From Nocardioides sp. 1609 (GTDB taxonomy: Bacteria > Actinomycetota > Actinomycetes > Propionibacteriales > Nocardioidaceae), in NCBI RefSeq assembly GCF_004522105.1, contig NZ_SPUJ01000003.1, forward strand, positions 186,001 to 250,000: a DNA stretch of 64,000 bases, given 5' to 3'. This document shows positions 36,418-45,806 of this stretch, one piece after another. Under the pieces are notes generated by a model. It was not told the DNA's origin. It made no database searches and was given only the letters and a program-made list of their open reading frames with translations. Every line of letters starts with the position of its first letter. Positions within the stretch are counted from its first letter, which is position 1. Position numbers and translations under genes: made by a program.

Positions 36418-37218
36418 TCAGCCCTGTTCTGCCGAGCACCACCACGTCGTCCGGCCGCCCACCGTGCCCCGGCACATCGGAGCGCCGCAGCGAGGACAGA
36501 GGCCACCGGCACGGCGGTGCCCGATCACCTCGCCGGTGTGGACGCCGCCGTGGCGGATCGCCGCCCTCGTCGCCGTCCGCAGGGCCCGGTGCAGGCCGGT
36601 GAGGTCGTCGTGGTCGAGCTCGGAGACCCTGCGCCGCGGGTCGATGCGCGCCTGCCAGAGGGTCTCGTCGGCCAGCAGGTTGCCGACGCCGGCGATCACG
36701 GACTGGTCGAGCAGCCGCGCCTTCACGGGTGCCGTGCCCCGGCCCACGCGCTCGCGGAAGGCGGCGACGCCCACCTCGCCGGCGTCCGGGCCGAGGGCGT
36801 CGAGGTCGGGGTCGAGCCGCACCCGGCCCAGCCGTCGGGTGTCGAAGAGCCGGAGGCTCGACCCGTCCTCGAGCACGAGGGTGAAGCGGTCCCACTCGGG
36901 CTTGAGGCCGTGCCGGTGCCGGCGTGCGGGGTCGCCGCCCTCGACCACCTCGCCGTCCGGGCCGGTGACCAGGATCCGTCCGGCCATCCCGAGGTGCAGT
37001 CCCAGCAGCGGGCCGGAGTCGGACGTCGTGCACCACAGGGTCTTGCCGCGCCGGTGGGCGCCGGTCAGGGCGCGGCCGACGAGTGCGTCGCGGATCTCGC
37101 CGGGGGAGTGCGGGCGGCAGACGTAGGTGTCGGCGTCGTCGACCTCGACGACGCGGCGGCGCAGCGCGGCCCGCTCGATGGCGGCACGCGCGGACTCGAC
37201 CTCGGGGAGCTCCGGCAC
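36418..37218 (-). CDS. Fpg/Nei-family DNA glycosylase with altered zinc finger
   Basis: 266 aa base-excision repair enzyme that removes oxidised bases. The N-terminus PELPEVESA supplies Pro2 (nucleophile) and Glu3. The helix-two-turn-helix region (about 135-220: DQSVIAGVGNLLADETLW) is conserved. The C-terminal zinc finger begins CPRCGAPM but ends WWCSAEQG, so the fourth Cys of the usual CxxC-CxxC is replaced by Glu. The SAEQG tail keeps the Gln often found after the last Cys. Activity may still be retained. The GTG start is at 37218, 18 bases after the MFS gene. Confidence 0.9.
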   Translation of the reverse strand: MPELPEVESARAAIERAALRRRVVEVDDADTYVCRPHSPGEIRDALVGRALTGAHRRGKTLWCTTSDSGPLLGLHLGMAGRILVTGPDGEVVEGGDPARRHRHGLKPEWDRFTLVLEDGSSLRLFDTRRLGRVRLDPDLDALGPDAGEVGVAAFRERVGRGTAPVKARLLDQSVIAGVGNLLADETLWQARIDPRRRVSELDHDDLTGLHRALRTATRAAIRHGGVHTGEVIGHRRAGGLCPRCGAPMCRGTVGGRTTWWCSAEQG

Positions 37219-37236
37219 GGCCCCATGGTGACCGGG

Positions 37237-38439
37237 TCAGGCCGGCGTCCGCACACCCCGTCGGGTCGTGACCGGCCGGGTCGCGAGCGCCGCGGCCAGG
37301 CCGATAGCGCCGCCGGCCACCGACACGAGGTACGCCGGCGACGCACCCGCGGCGTCGATGACGACGCCCGCGACCGTGGCACCCGGGGCGACGCCGAAGA
37401 CGATGCCGGTCTGCACGAACGCCATGCCCTCGGTGAGCCGGGAGGGTGGCACGGACTGCTCGGTCAGCGACATCGTCGCGATCAGGGTCGGGGCGATCGC
37501 GAAGCCGGCCACGAACAGCACCACGCCCATGAGCAGCAGCGAGTCGATCAGCGCGAGCGGCACCATCGCGAGCGCCATCGCCGCGGCCCCGACGCGCAGC
37601 CGCACCAGCAGGCCGCGACGCCAGGTGATGCCCCCGGTGAGGAAGCCCGCGATCAGACTGCCCGCCGCCCACAGCGCGAGCAGGACGCCGGCCATCCCCT
37701 TCGCGCCCTGCTCCTCGGCGAAGGCGACCGTGGTGACCTCCGCGGACCCGAACAGGCTCCCGAGCGCGAGCGAGACGATCGAGAGCGAGACGACCGTGCC
37801 CCACGGCATCGGCGCCCGCGCCGCGTGGTGGTCGGGGCGCGGGTTCGCCGGGGGCTCGGTGCCGCGCTGCGCGCTGAAGCCGTAGGTGCCGGCCAGGCCG
37901 GCGACCAGCGCCGTCGCGAGCCCGGCGACCGGGTCGACCGCGGTGGCCAGCACCGTGACGATGATCGGCCCGGCGATGTAGACCGTCTCGTCGGCCACCG
38001 CCTCCAGCGCGAACGCCGTCTCCCGCTCGCGGTCGTCGTCGAGCACGTGGGCCCAGCGGGCCCGCACGCAGGAGCCGACCGACGGCAGGCTGGCGCCGGC
38101 GATCGCCGCCAGCACGAAGGTCGTCCAGATCGGCCAGTCGGCCTCGACGGAGAGGACGGCCAGCGACAGCGCCACGCCCCAGACGGTGATCGCCAGCGGC
38201 AGCACCCGTGACTGGCCGAACCGGTCGATGAGCCGGCCCTGGAGGATCGCGAAACCGGCGTTGGCGACCAGCCCGGCGGCCGAGACGGCACCGGCCAGCC
38301 CGTAGGAGCCGGAGGCGTCCTCGACGAGGAGGACAGTGCCGAGGCCGACCATCGAGATGGGGAGCCGGGCGACCAGCCCGGTGGCGGAGAAGAGCGCCGT
38401 CCCGGGGCGGTTCAGGATACGTCCGTAGGTCTGCAACAT
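37237..38439 (-). CDS. Major facilitator superfamily transporter
   Basis: 400 aa with 12 hydrophobic helices in two halves around a cytoplasmic loop (about 190-215, Arg/His/Pro-rich). The conserved loop 2-3 segment [10 protein letters not shown] and GGITWRRG are present. The MFS class resembles drug or metabolite exporters; the substrate is unknown. It is probably co-transcribed with the DNA glycosylase (18-base gap) and divergent from ferrochelatase with a 32-base gap. Confidence 0.85.
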   Translation of the reverse strand: MLQTYGRILNRPGTALFSATGLVARLPISMVGLGTVLLVEDASGSYGLAGAVSAAGLVANAGFAILQGRLIDRFGQSRVLPLAITVWGVALSLAVLSVEADWPIWTTFVLAAIAGASLPSVGSCVRARWAHVLDDDRERETAFALEAVADETVYIAGPIIVTVLATAVDPVAGLATALVAGLAGTYGFSAQRGTEPPANPRPDHHAARAPMPWGTVVSLSIVSLALGSLFGSAEVTTVAFAEEQGAKGMAGVLLALWAAGSLIAGFLTGGITWRRGLLVRLRVGAAAMALAMVPLALIDSLLLMGVVLFVAGFAIAPTLIATMSLTEQSVPPSRLTEGMAFVQTGIVFGVAPGATVAGVVIDAAGASPAYLVSVAGGAIGLAAALATRPVTTRRGVRTPA

Positions 38440-38471
38440 GGCGACGACATGCTGCTCCCTACGATGGCGAG

Positions 38472-39602
38472 GTGACCAATCCCCAGGCTCCAGACGACGT
38501 CCGGGACCAGCTCCCCGACGTCTCGCCGTACGACGCCCTGCTGCTCGTCTCGTTCGGTGGCCCCGAGGGCCCCGACGACGTCGTCCCCTTCCTCGAGAAC
38601 GTCACCCGCGGTCGCGGCATCCCGCGCGAGCGCCTCGAGGAGGTCGGCCAGCACTACTACCTGTTCGGCGGCCGTTCGCCGATCAACGACCAGAACCGCA
38701 GCTTCATCACCGCGCTGCGGGCCGACCTCGACGAGCACGGGATCGACCTGCCGGTCTACTGGGGCAACCGCAACTGGGACCCCTACCTGACCGACACGAT
38801 CGCCCAGATGGCCGCCGACGGCGTCCGCCGGGCCGCCTGCTTCGTGACCAGCGCCTACTCGTCGTGGTCCAGCTGCCGGCAGTACCGCGAGAACCTCTAC
38901 GACGCCGTCGCCGCGGTCCCCGAGGGCGTGGAGGCGCCGGTGCTCGACAAGCTGCGCCACTACGCCAACCACCCCGGCTTCGTCGCGCCGGTCGTCGAGG
39001 CCACCCTGGCCGCGCTCGCCGAGCTGCCCGACGGTGCCCGGCTGGTGTTCGTGACCCACTCGATCCCGACGTCGATGAACGACAGCAGCGGCCCGCCCGA
39101 GGCCGGCGGCGGTGCCTACGTCGCCCAGCACCTCGACGTCGCCCAGGTCGTCGTCGACGCGGTCGCCGAGCAGAGCGGCACGCGCCCCGGGCACGACCTC
39201 GTCTTCTGCTCCCGCTCCGGTGCCCCGCACGTCCCGTGGCTCGAGCCGGACGTGAACGACCACCTGGAGGCACTGGCCGCGGACGGCGTCCCCGGCGTCG
39301 CGCTGGTGCCGATCGGCTTCGTCTCCGACCACATGGAGGTCATCTACGACCTCGACACCGAGGCCAAGGAGACCGCCGAGCGCCTGGGCCTGCCGTTCCG
39401 CCGGGTCGCGACCGCCGGGGAGGACCCGCGGTTCGTCGCCGTCGTGCGCGACCTGCTCGTCGAGCGGGCCGCCGTCGAGCGCGGCCTCGAGGTCTCGCGC
39501 GCCGCCCTCGGCGCCCTCGGCCCCCGGTGGGACCGCTGCCCGGTCGGCTGCTGCGCCAACGCCCGCGCGCCGCGCCCGGCCCTGACCGGGGTGGGTGAGT
39601 GA
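38472..39602 (+). CDS. hemH: Ferrochelatase (coproporphyrin type) with Fe-S cysteines
   Basis: 376 aa enzyme inserting Fe2+ into (copro)porphyrin, the penultimate step of heme synthesis in Actinobacteria. Motifs: [39 protein letters not shown], the catalytic [10 protein letters not shown] (His) and the [19 protein letters not shown] acidic segment. Cysteines in SSCRQY and in CPVGCC near the C-terminus match the [2Fe-2S] ligands known for mycobacterial ferrochelatase. The GTG start follows AGG closely. The stop overlaps the next start (GTGA). In this phylum the coproporphyrin-dependent route is expected, hence the alternative name CpfC. Confidence 0.95.
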   Translation: MTNPQAPDDVRDQLPDVSPYDALLLVSFGGPEGPDDVVPFLENVTRGRGIPRERLEEVGQHYYLFGGRSPINDQNRSFITALRADLDEHGIDLPVYWGNRNWDPYLTDTIAQMAADGVRRAACFVTSAYSSWSSCRQYRENLYDAVAAVPEGVEAPVLDKLRHYANHPGFVAPVVEATLAALAELPDGARLVFVTHSIPTSMNDSSGPPEAGGGAYVAQHLDVAQVVVDAVAEQSGTRPGHDLVFCSRSGAPHVPWLEPDVNDHLEALAADGVPGVALVPIGFVSDHMEVIYDLDTEAKETAERLGLPFRRVATAGEDPRFVAVVRDLLVERAAVERGLEVSRAALGALGPRWDRCPVGCCANARAPRPALTGVGE

Positions 39603-40429
39603 GCCGCACCGACCCCGAGCCGCTGGCCGACCTGCTGGCCGACGTCGCCCTCGACGTCGCCCGCGAGGCGGCGGACCTCGTGCGCGAGCACGCGGCCCGC
39701 GGCGTCGCCGTCGCCGCCACCAAGACCAGCGACATCGACGTCGTCACCGAGGCCGACCGGGCCACCGAGCGACTGGTCCGCGCCCGCCTGGCCGAGCGTC
39801 GTCCCGACGACGCGGTGCTGGGGGAGGAGGGCGACGACCTGCCCGGCACGTCCGGGGTGCGGTGGGTCGTCGACCCCATCGACGGCACCGTGAACTTCCT
39901 CTACGGCATCCCGCAGTACGCCGTCTCGATCGCCGCGGAGGTCGACGGCGTCGTCGTGGCGGGCGTCGTCGTCGACGTCGCCAAGCGGGTCGAGTACGTC
40001 GGCCGCCCCGGTCCCGGCGGTCCCGGCAGTCCGACGGTGGCCCTGCGCGACGGCGTCCCGATCGCCGTCCGCGGACCCGCGCCGCTCGGGCAGCGGCTGA
40101 TCGGCACCGGGTTCTCCTACCTGAGCGAGGTCAAGGCGGTGCAGGCCGCCGCGCTGGTCCACCTGCTGCCGCGCGTGCGCGACGTCAGGCGGCTCGGGTC
40201 CTGCGCGCTCGACCTGTGCCACGTGGCCGAGGGGAGGCTCGACGGCTACGTCGAGGAGGGCGTCAACCTCTGGGACCACGCGGCCGGTGGGCTGATCGCC
40301 CGGGCGGCCGGTGCTCGCACCGGGATGCGGGCCGGGGCCGGGGGTCTCGACCTGCTCCTGTGCGCCCCGTCACACGGCTTCGACGACCTCTCGGAGGCGA
40401 CCCGCGAGGCGGGTTTCTGGGTGGAATAG
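39599..40429 (+). CDS. Inositol monophosphatase-family protein
   Basis: 276 aa Mg2+-dependent phosphatase. The three metal-site motifs are present: GEEGDDLPG (Glu), [17 protein letters not shown] (Asp, Asp) and [17 protein letters not shown] (Asp). Members act on inositol phosphate, histidinol phosphate or FBP/3'-phosphoadenosine; the exact substrate is not readable. The GTGA overlap with hemH suggests co-transcription. Actinobacteria need inositol phosphatases for mycothiol and phosphatidylinositol. Confidence 0.9.
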   Translation: MSRTDPEPLADLLADVALDVAREAADLVREHAARGVAVAATKTSDIDVVTEADRATERLVRARLAERRPDDAVLGEEGDDLPGTSGVRWVVDPIDGTVNFLYGIPQYAVSIAAEVDGVVVAGVVVDVAKRVEYVGRPGPGGPGSPTVALRDGVPIAVRGPAPLGQRLIGTGFSYLSEVKAVQAAALVHLLPRVRDVRRLGSCALDLCHVAEGRLDGYVEEGVNLWDHAAGGLIARAAGARTGMRAGAGGLDLLLCAPSHGFDDLSEATREAGFWVE

Positions 40430-40569
40430 CCCGGCACGACGCGGCGTTGAGCGCGACGTCCCCCGGACCGGTGTTCCGCTCTTTGGATAGATGGTGCATG
40501 ATCTGCCGCGCCGGTAGGGGGGAAGCCCACTCAGGGCGACACGACTGTTTGAGGGGAGTGAGCGACGCG

Positions 40570-40860
40570 ATGGCGACCGACTACGACGCACCGCGCAAGA
40601 ACGAGGAAGACCAGTCCGAGGAGAGCATCGAGGAGCTCAAGGCTCGGCGCCACGACAAGAACTCGGGCAAGGTCGACGAGGACGAGACCGAGGCCGCTGA
40701 GTCGTTCGAGCTGCCCGGTGCAGACCTCTCGAACGAAGAGCTCGCCATCGAGGTGAAGCCCAAGCAGGAGGACGAGTTCACCTGCATGAACTGCTTCCTC
40801 GTGCACCACCGCAGCCAGCTGGCCGACGAGAAGAAGATGATCTGCCGCGACTGCGCGTGA
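40570..40860 (+). CDS. DUF4193 family zinc-ribbon-like protein
   Basis: 96 aa, very acidic, starting MATDYDAPRKNEED. The C-terminal third has two Cys pairs, CMNC and CRDC, 22 residues apart and likely to bind zinc. Conserved across Actinobacteria (DUF4193) with unknown function; some relatives associate with RNA polymerase regulation, but I would not assert that. A GTG 12 bases upstream in frame (40558) is an alternative start. It is followed by a dispersed repeat and a strong terminator. Confidence 0.9.
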   Translation: MATDYDAPRKNEEDQSEESIEELKARRHDKNSGKVDEDETEAAESFELPGADLSNEELAIEVKPKQEDEFTCMNCFLVHHRSQLADEKKMICRDCA

Positions 40861-40878
40861 CGGCGCACCGACGTCGAT

Positions 40879-40940
40879 GGTGGTCGAGCAAGCCGTCACG
40901 GTGCGAGCTTGCGAGCAGCGTGAACCGGCGTGTCGAGACC
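40879..40940 (+). repeat. Dispersed intergenic palindromic repeat, copy D
   Basis: 62 bp, identical to copy A (27516-27577) at 56 positions. Several differences occur on both sides of the hairpin (CGT...ACG becomes CAC...GTG), so base pairing is largely kept. It lies just downstream of the DUF4193 gene. Confidence 0.8.
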
Positions 40941-40965
40941 TGGTGAGGTCGACGTGAACACCGCC

Positions 40966-40998
40966 AAGGCCGCTGCCCCGGATCGGGGCAGCGGCCTT
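40966..40998 (+). terminator. Strong hairpin terminator after DUF4193
   Basis: Perfect 15-bp stem (AAGGCCGCTGCCCCG paired with its complement) around a 3-nt loop, with AA/TT at the base. It can serve both the plus-strand gene and the minus-strand gene that ends at 41101. Confidence 0.75.
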
Positions 40999-41100
40999 CG
41001 TGCGTGCGTAGAGACCCGGCCTAGCCGGACGTGACCGGCCGGACGTGCCGGACGTGACCGGCCCGGTGGCCTCGATCCGAGGCCGGCCGGCGGACCGGGG

Positions 41101-41418
41101 TCAGGCCTTCTGGTCGTCCTTGCGCAGGTCGGGCGGCAGCGTGCCGGTCGAGCGGTGGTAGTACGACGCGGCCTTGCGCTGGGCGAGCATCCGGGCGACG
41201 CCGACGAACGCGCCGCTGGCGATCGCCCAGGCGACGGCCTCGCGCAGCTCGACGTCGGGGTCGGCCGGGTTCTCGGGCGGCTGGCGACGGGTCGCGGCCT
41301 TCCACGAGGTGTTGAGGGCCTTCTTCGCGACCGTCGCGGCCCCGAGGGCGGCGATCACCGAGAAGGCGGACCACACCTTCGAGCTGTCCTTGGCGCCGGA
41401 GGCGCCCTTCTTTGCCAT
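41101..41418 (-). CDS. DUF4235 family membrane-associated protein
   Basis: 105 aa: a basic N-terminus, a hydrophobic segment (about 17-34), a polar Pro/Asp-rich stretch, a second short hydrophobic segment (AWAIASGAFVGVARML, about 64-80) and a basic C-tail ending in PPDLRKDDQKA. This matches DUF4235, a small actinobacterial family of unknown function. It lies 9 bases downstream of the DUF3093 gene on the same strand and is probably co-transcribed. Confidence 0.85.
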   Translation of the reverse strand: MAKKGASGAKDSSKVWSAFSVIAALGAATVAKKALNTSWKAATRRQPPENPADPDVELREAVAWAIASGAFVGVARMLAQRKAASYYHRSTGTLPPDLRKDDQKA

Positions 41419-41427
41419 GCCCCGACC

Positions 41428-41946
41428 CTACTGTCGCCGGGTGCCGGCGCGTCCAGCGAGCCCGTTGACGGCGTGCGCGAGGGCCTCGGGGTGGCGGGTG
41501 CAGACGAGCCAGTAGGGCACCGGGTCGGCCGGGTCGGTGACCTGGATCCGGACCGCGCGCGACAGGTACGGGCGCAGCACCAGCCAGGCCCGGGCGTCGG
41601 CCTCGACACCGGCGGTGCGCCGGGTCTGCTCGGCGTCCAGGGCGACCGCCGCACCCAGGTGGCGGGCCTCGATGTGGGCCCGGCCGACCCGGAGCACCCC
41701 GTCGTGCACGAGGACCTGGGGCGCGCCGTAGGAGCGCAGCGCGACGGTCATCACGGCCAGGAGCACCGCGGTGGCGGCGAAGGCCACCACGGACGGTGCG
41801 GCGACGACGAGGGCCAGCCAGAGGGTGGCGATGAACATGGTGGCCTGGACCCACCAGCGCAGCGGCACGTGCAGCCGCTCGCTGTAGGCGGGCTCCCCGA
41901 CCGCGGCTTCCACGGGGAGAAGCGTCGCACCCAGGTCGGCATCCAC
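41428..41946 (-). CDS. DUF3093 family membrane protein
   Basis: 172 aa with two adjacent membrane helices (about 32-72: [19 protein letters not shown] and [11 protein letters not shown]) followed by a cytoplasmic domain with a [11 protein letters not shown]-like strand pattern. It fits DUF3093, a family found next to dut in most actinobacteria. Function unknown. The start is taken as the ATG at 41946; shorter starts are possible. Divergent from dut with a short promoter region. Confidence 0.85.
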   Translation of the reverse strand: MDADLGATLLPVEAAVGEPAYSERLHVPLRWWVQATMFIATLWLALVVAAPSVVAFAATAVLLAVMTVALRSYGAPQVLVHDGVLRVGRAHIEARHLGAAVALDAEQTRRTAGVEADARAWLVLRPYLSRAVRIQVTDPADPVPYWLVCTRHPEALAHAVNGLAGRAGTRRQ

Positions 41947-41999
41947 GCGACCCAGGGTACGGCGCCCCCGGGCCGGAAGGGCCCACTAGGGTGCCGCAG

Positions 42000-42470
42000 G
42001 TGCCCGACCTCGACATCCAGGTGGTCCGCCTCGACCCCGGCCTCCCGCTCCCGTCGTACGCCCATCCCGGCGATGCCGGGGCCGACCTGCTGACGACGGT
42101 CGACGTGACCCTGGCGCCGGGGGAACGGGTCCTGGTGCCGACCGGGCTGGCCCTCGCGCTGCCCGAGGGCTACGTCGCCCTGGTGCACCCCCGCTCGGGC
42201 CTGGCCGCCCGCCACGGGCTGTCGATCGTCAACACGCCGGGCACGGTCGACGCCGGCTACCGCGGCGAGGTCAAGGTGCTCCTCGTCAACCTCGACCCGC
42301 GCGAGCCGATCACCCTCCACCGCGGCGACCGGATCGCCCAGCTGGTGGTCCAACGGGTCGAGCGGGCGGCGTTCGTGGAGGTCGACCGCCTCCCAGGGAG
42401 CGTCCGTGGCGCCGGGGGCTACGGTTCTACCGGTGGCTTCGGCCCCGACACCAGACCCTCCGAGGAGTGA
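42000..42470 (+). CDS. dut: dUTP diphosphatase
   Basis: Hydrolyses dUTP to dUMP and PPi, preventing uracil incorporation and feeding dTMP synthesis. All five family motifs are visible: [39 protein letters not shown] and the C-terminal Gly-rich [10 protein letters not shown]. About 156 aa. Either the GTG at 42000 or the one at 41991 could be the start. It leads a conserved actinobacterial run (dut, DUF3710, OB-fold, DUF3159). Functionally linked to the ribonucleotide reductase of this window only in the broad sense of dNTP supply. Confidence 0.96.
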   Translation: MPDLDIQVVRLDPGLPLPSYAHPGDAGADLLTTVDVTLAPGERVLVPTGLALALPEGYVALVHPRSGLAARHGLSIVNTPGTVDAGYRGEVKVLLVNLDPREPITLHRGDRIAQLVVQRVERAAFVEVDRLPGSVRGAGGYGSTGGFGPDTRPSEE

Positions 42471-42474
42471 CGCA

Positions 42475-43128
42475 GTGAAGTTCCGCCGCAAGTCCGCAAC
42501 CGACGTGTCCGAGGTGGGCGCCGAGGATGGCTCGACGTCGGAGCCGGTCGTCGGACCGCACGACGCCGAGCACGTCCCCGTCGACGGCATCGACCGCGTC
42601 GACCTCGGGTCGCTGCTCGTCCCGCCCTCGGCCGGCCTCGAGCTGCGGCTCCAGGTCGACGAGGCGACCAACGAGGTGAAGTCGGTGCTGCTGGCCGGCC
42701 CCGAGGGCGCCATCGAGGTCCGGGCCTTCGCGGCGCCGCGGCACGGCGACCTCTGGAGCGACGTCCGCCCCCAGATCGCGGCCGACATGGCCCAGCGCGG
42801 GGGCACCGCCACCGAGCGCGACGGTCGCTTCGGCACCGAGCTGATCTGCGAGATCCAGGTGCGTCGTCCCGAGGGCAACTCGCTGCAGCACTCGCGGATC
42901 GTGGGGATCAACGGCTCGCGCTGGCTCCTGCGGGCGACGTTCCTCGGCAAGCCCGCCCGCGACGCGGACGCCGCCGCGCAGTGGGAGGACGTCCTGACCC
43001 AGATCGCCGTCCGCCGCGGCGACGGTCCGATGCCGGTCGGCGAGCCGCTCCCGATCACCCTGCCCGAGGGCGCCCGCCGCGTGACGCCGCCCGGCAGCAG
43101 CACGAGCCCCGCACCGACCGAGGCCTGA
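42475..43128 (+). CDS. DUF3710 family protein
   Basis: 217 aa soluble protein. The GTG at 42475 follows GAGGAG by 8 bases and lies 4 bases after dut. The core (about 38-190) has VDLGSLLVPP, VLLAGPEGAIEVRAFAAPRHGDLWSDVR and GSRWLLRATFLGKPA, the DUF3710 pattern. Its function is unknown, but it is conserved downstream of dut in Actinobacteria. The C-terminal 30 residues are Pro/Ser-rich. Confidence 0.88.
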   Translation: MKFRRKSATDVSEVGAEDGSTSEPVVGPHDAEHVPVDGIDRVDLGSLLVPPSAGLELRLQVDEATNEVKSVLLAGPEGAIEVRAFAAPRHGDLWSDVRPQIAADMAQRGGTATERDGRFGTELICEIQVRRPEGNSLQHSRIVGINGSRWLLRATFLGKPARDADAAAQWEDVLTQIAVRRGDGPMPVGEPLPITLPEGARRVTPPGSSTSPAPTEA

Positions 43129-43145
43129 GCGGCGGCACCGGCGCC

Positions 43146-43508
43146 ATGGGTCACAAGAGCCGTCTGCGGCGCACCATCAGCAAGTGGGCGAACGCCGAGG
43201 AGGACTACGCCCGTGAGATGCGCGCCACCTACGTCGGCGGTGGGCACGTCGCGATCGGCGATGCGCCCGACCGCGAGCTCGTCGAGCTGCGCGGCACGGT
43301 CCGCAGCATCCTGGTGCGACCGCGCGGCGGCGTCCCGGCCCTCGAGGCAGAGCTGTACGACGGCTCGGGGGTCGTCACGATCCTCTGGCTCGGGCGGCGT
43401 CGGATCGCCGGCGTCGACCCCGGCCGCTCGCTCACGGTCCGCGGCCGGATCGGCGTGCACGACGGCGCCCGCATCATGTACAACCCGCGCTACGAGCTGA
43501 TGCCGTGA
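43146..43508 (+). CDS. OB-fold nucleic-acid-binding protein
   Basis: 120 aa. After a basic N-terminus (SRLRRTISKW), strands ELVELRGTVRSI, ALEAELYDGSGVVTILWLGRR and RSLTVRGRIGVHDGARIMYNPRYEL form a five-strand OB fold of the tRNA-anticodon/ssDNA-binding type. Conserved between DUF3710 and DUF3159 genes in the phylum; its ligand is unknown. The stop overlaps the next GTG (GTGA). Confidence 0.85.
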   Translation: MGHKSRLRRTISKWANAEEDYAREMRATYVGGGHVAIGDAPDRELVELRGTVRSILVRPRGGVPALEAELYDGSGVVTILWLGRRRIAGVDPGRSLTVRGRIGVHDGARIMYNPRYELMP

Positions 43509-44275
43509 GCGCGACCGACGAGCCGGGCGGCGACCACCGCCCGGAGGCTCCCGCCGCCCCCGACGCACCGCCGGCGCCGACGGTCGCGACCGTCGAGGCG
43601 ATGGTGCGCCAGCAGATGTCCAAGGCGCTGGGCGGGCGGCGCGGCATGCTCGAGGCGGGCGTCCCCGGGATCCTGTTCACCGCCGTGTGGCTTCCCACCA
43701 AGGACCTGACCCTCGCACTGGTCATCAGCCTGGCCGCCGCCGGCGTCGCGCTGGTGCTGCGGCTGCTGCAGCGCAGCACCCTCCAGTTCGTCCTCAACGC
43801 GGTCTTCTCGATCGGCATCGGCTGGGTCTTCGTCCGGATCGCCGCGAGCAGCGGTGGCTCGGAGTCTGACCAGGCGCTGGCCTTCTTCCTACCCGGGATC
43901 CTGTACAGCCTGGGCTACACGATCCTGCTCTTCGGCTCCGTGGCCGCCCGGTGGCCGGCCGTCGGGTTCATGCTCGGCAGCGTCACCGGCGACCCCACCG
44001 CGTGGCACGCGGACCGTCAGGTGGTGCGCCTGTGCTCCCGGCTCACGCTGCTGCTCGGTGCCCCCGGTGCCGTCGGCGTCCTGCTGCAGGGCCCCGTCTG
44101 GCTGCTCGGCTCGCGCGACGTCATCGACGCCGACACCGCCGTCGCGATCATCGCCGGGCTCCGCTACGGACTGGGTTGGCCGCTGCGGATCGGGTCCTGG
44201 TCGGCGATGGTGTGGCTGCTGGCCCGCAACGCGACCCCGATCGAGCAGGCAGAGCCCCAGCGAGGCACGAGCTGA
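43505..44275 (+). CDS. DUF3159 family membrane protein
   Basis: 256 aa. A Pro/Ala-rich N-tail (1-28) is followed by MVRQQMSKALGGRRGMLEAGVPG and five or six membrane helices (about 55-235), matching DUF3159. Its function is unknown; some relatives resemble intracellular septation proteins (YciB-like) in topology. Translationally coupled to the OB-fold gene. Last gene of the dut run. Confidence 0.85.
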   Translation: MSATDEPGGDHRPEAPAAPDAPPAPTVATVEAMVRQQMSKALGGRRGMLEAGVPGILFTAVWLPTKDLTLALVISLAAAGVALVLRLLQRSTLQFVLNAVFSIGIGWVFVRIAASSGGSESDQALAFFLPGILYSLGYTILLFGSVAARWPAVGFMLGSVTGDPTAWHADRQVVRLCSRLTLLLGAPGAVGVLLQGPVWLLGSRDVIDADTAVAIIAGLRYGLGWPLRIGSWSAMVWLLARNATPIEQAEPQRGTS

Positions 44276-44400
44276 GGCTCGTCGGCTGCGAAGGTCGAGC
44301 GGGCCCCGCCTCGGCTGTCCCCGCCCCAGTCGGGTGGGCCGGCTGCGGTGGTCTCGACCGTCGGACGTGACGCGGGCGCGCTCGTCCCCTCGCGCTCCCG

Positions 44401-45078
44401 CTACGTCCTCTTCGGATGAGCGATGGGAGCGAGGAGCCGCTCGAGCTCGTCCTCACCCTCGGCCGGGACGACGAACAGCAGCTCGTCGCCGGCCTCGACC
44501 GGCTGCTCGACGTCGGGGACGTAGACCTGGCCGTCGCGCAGGATGGTGACGAGCGCGCAGTTCTCGGGGAACGGGATGAGGCCGGCCGGCTTGCCCACGT
44601 ACGGCGAGTCGGCGGGCAGCGTCATCTCGACGAGGTTGGCGTTGCCCTGGCGGAACGTGAACAGCCGCACCAGGTCGCCGACGGTGACGGCCTCCTCGAC
44701 GAGCGCCGACATGATCCGCGGGGTGGAGACGTTGACGTCGACGCCCCAGGCCTCGGTGAAGAGCCACTCGTTGTTGGGGTGGTTGACCCGGGCGACCGTG
44801 CGCGGGACGCCGAACTCGGTCTTGGCGAGCAGCGACGTCACCAGGTTGACCTTGTCGTCGCCGGTGGCGGCGATGACGACGTCGCACTTGTCGAGACGCG
44901 CCTCCTCGAGGGAGGAGAGCTCGCAGGAGTCGGCGAGCAGCCACTCGGCGTCCGGCACCCGCTCGGGCATCACCGAGCGCGGGCTCTTGTCGATGAGGAG
45001 GACCTCGTGGCCGTTGCCGATCAGCTCGCGCGCGATCGAGCGGCCGACGGCACCGGCTCCGGCGATGGCGACTCTCAT
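44401..45078 (-). CDS. trkA: TrkA-type potassium transport regulatory protein (second of pair)
   Basis: 225 aa. A Rossmann RCK_N domain (MRVAIAGAGAVGRSIARELIGNG, then VLLIDKSP and DVVIAATGDDKVN) binds NAD(H) or nucleotide, and an RCK_C domain (about 140-220) binds a second ligand. It corresponds to CeoC/TrkA proteins of actinobacteria. The ATG at 45078 overlaps the stop of the first TrkA (ATGA). The pair lies head-to-head with a KimA-like importer and is likely to regulate it or another channel subunit. Confidence 0.9.
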   Translation of the reverse strand: MRVAIAGAGAVGRSIARELIGNGHEVLLIDKSPRSVMPERVPDAEWLLADSCELSSLEEARLDKCDVVIAATGDDKVNLVTSLLAKTEFGVPRTVARVNHPNNEWLFTEAWGVDVNVSTPRIMSALVEEAVTVGDLVRLFTFRQGNANLVEMTLPADSPYVGKPAGLIPFPENCALVTILRDGQVYVPDVEQPVEAGDELLFVVPAEGEDELERLLAPIAHPKRT

Positions 45079-45740
45079 GAGTGGTCCTCCGGGCCCTTCT
45101 TGATGACGTCCATGGCCCGTCCGGCGTTCTCCTCGCGCATCACGAGGTGGATCAGGTCGTTCTCCTGGATGACCGTGTCGCGGGTCGGGAGCATGCCCTC
45201 GCCGAGCCGGTCGATCCAGGCGATCCGGCAGCTGGTCTGCTCCTGGAAGTCGATCGTGCGCTGGCCGACCCAGACCTCGGGCACCGGCACCTGGTCGACC
45301 CGGACGGTGCCGCTGGGGTCGCGGAAGTCCGGCTCGGCGCCGGCGGGCAGGATCCGGCGCAGCACCTGGTCGGCGGTCCACTTGACCGTGGCCACGGTCG
45401 TGATGCCCAGGCGCTGGTAGACCTCGGCGCGGCCGGGGTCGTAGATCCGGGCGACGACCTGCTGGATGCCGAACTGCTCCCGGGCGACCCGCGCGGCGAT
45501 GATGTTGGAGTTGTCGCCGCTGGAGACGGCGGCGAACGCGTCCGCCCGGCGGATCCCGGCCTTCTCCAGCACCTGCTGGTCGAAGCCGTAGCCGGTCACC
45601 TTCTCGCCGTTGAACGCCGGCCCCAGACGGCGGAACGCGTCCGGCTCGCTGTCGATGACGGCGACGGTGTGGTTCCGGTCCTCGAGGGAGCGCGCCAGCG
45701 TCGAACCGACGCGGCCGCAGCCCATGATCACGACGTGCAC
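45075..45740 (-). CDS. TrkA-type potassium transport regulatory protein (first of pair)
   Basis: 221 aa RCK protein (CeoB-like): MHVVIMGCGRVGSTLARSLEDR nucleotide loop, VIDSEPDAFRRL acidic strand end, SGDNSNIIAARVARE, then an RCK_C domain with VGQRTIDFQE and NDLIHLVM. The GTG at 45740 is chosen because the Rossmann strand begins there; the ribosome site is weak. Only 66 bases separate it from the divergent transporter start, so the promoters are shared. Cyclic-di-AMP or NADH sensing is known for related RCK proteins. Confidence 0.9.
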   Translation of the reverse strand: MHVVIMGCGRVGSTLARSLEDRNHTVAVIDSEPDAFRRLGPAFNGEKVTGYGFDQQVLEKAGIRRADAFAAVSSGDNSNIIAARVAREQFGIQQVVARIYDPGRAEVYQRLGITTVATVKWTADQVLRRILPAGAEPDFRDPSGTVRVDQVPVPEVWVGQRTIDFQEQTSCRIAWIDRLGEGMLPTRDTVIQENDLIHLVMREENAGRAMDVIKKGPEDHS

Positions 45741-45806
45741 GCGCTCACCGTAGCCGCAGGCGACGCGAAGCACGCGAAAGGACCGCGCACCAGTACTGTG
45801 CGGCTC

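Noticed and set aside
44276..44400. Degenerate copy of the dispersed intergenic repeat (GGTGGTCTCGACC)
   Set aside because: Only about 10 bases match one end and no partner end is found; too weak to list.
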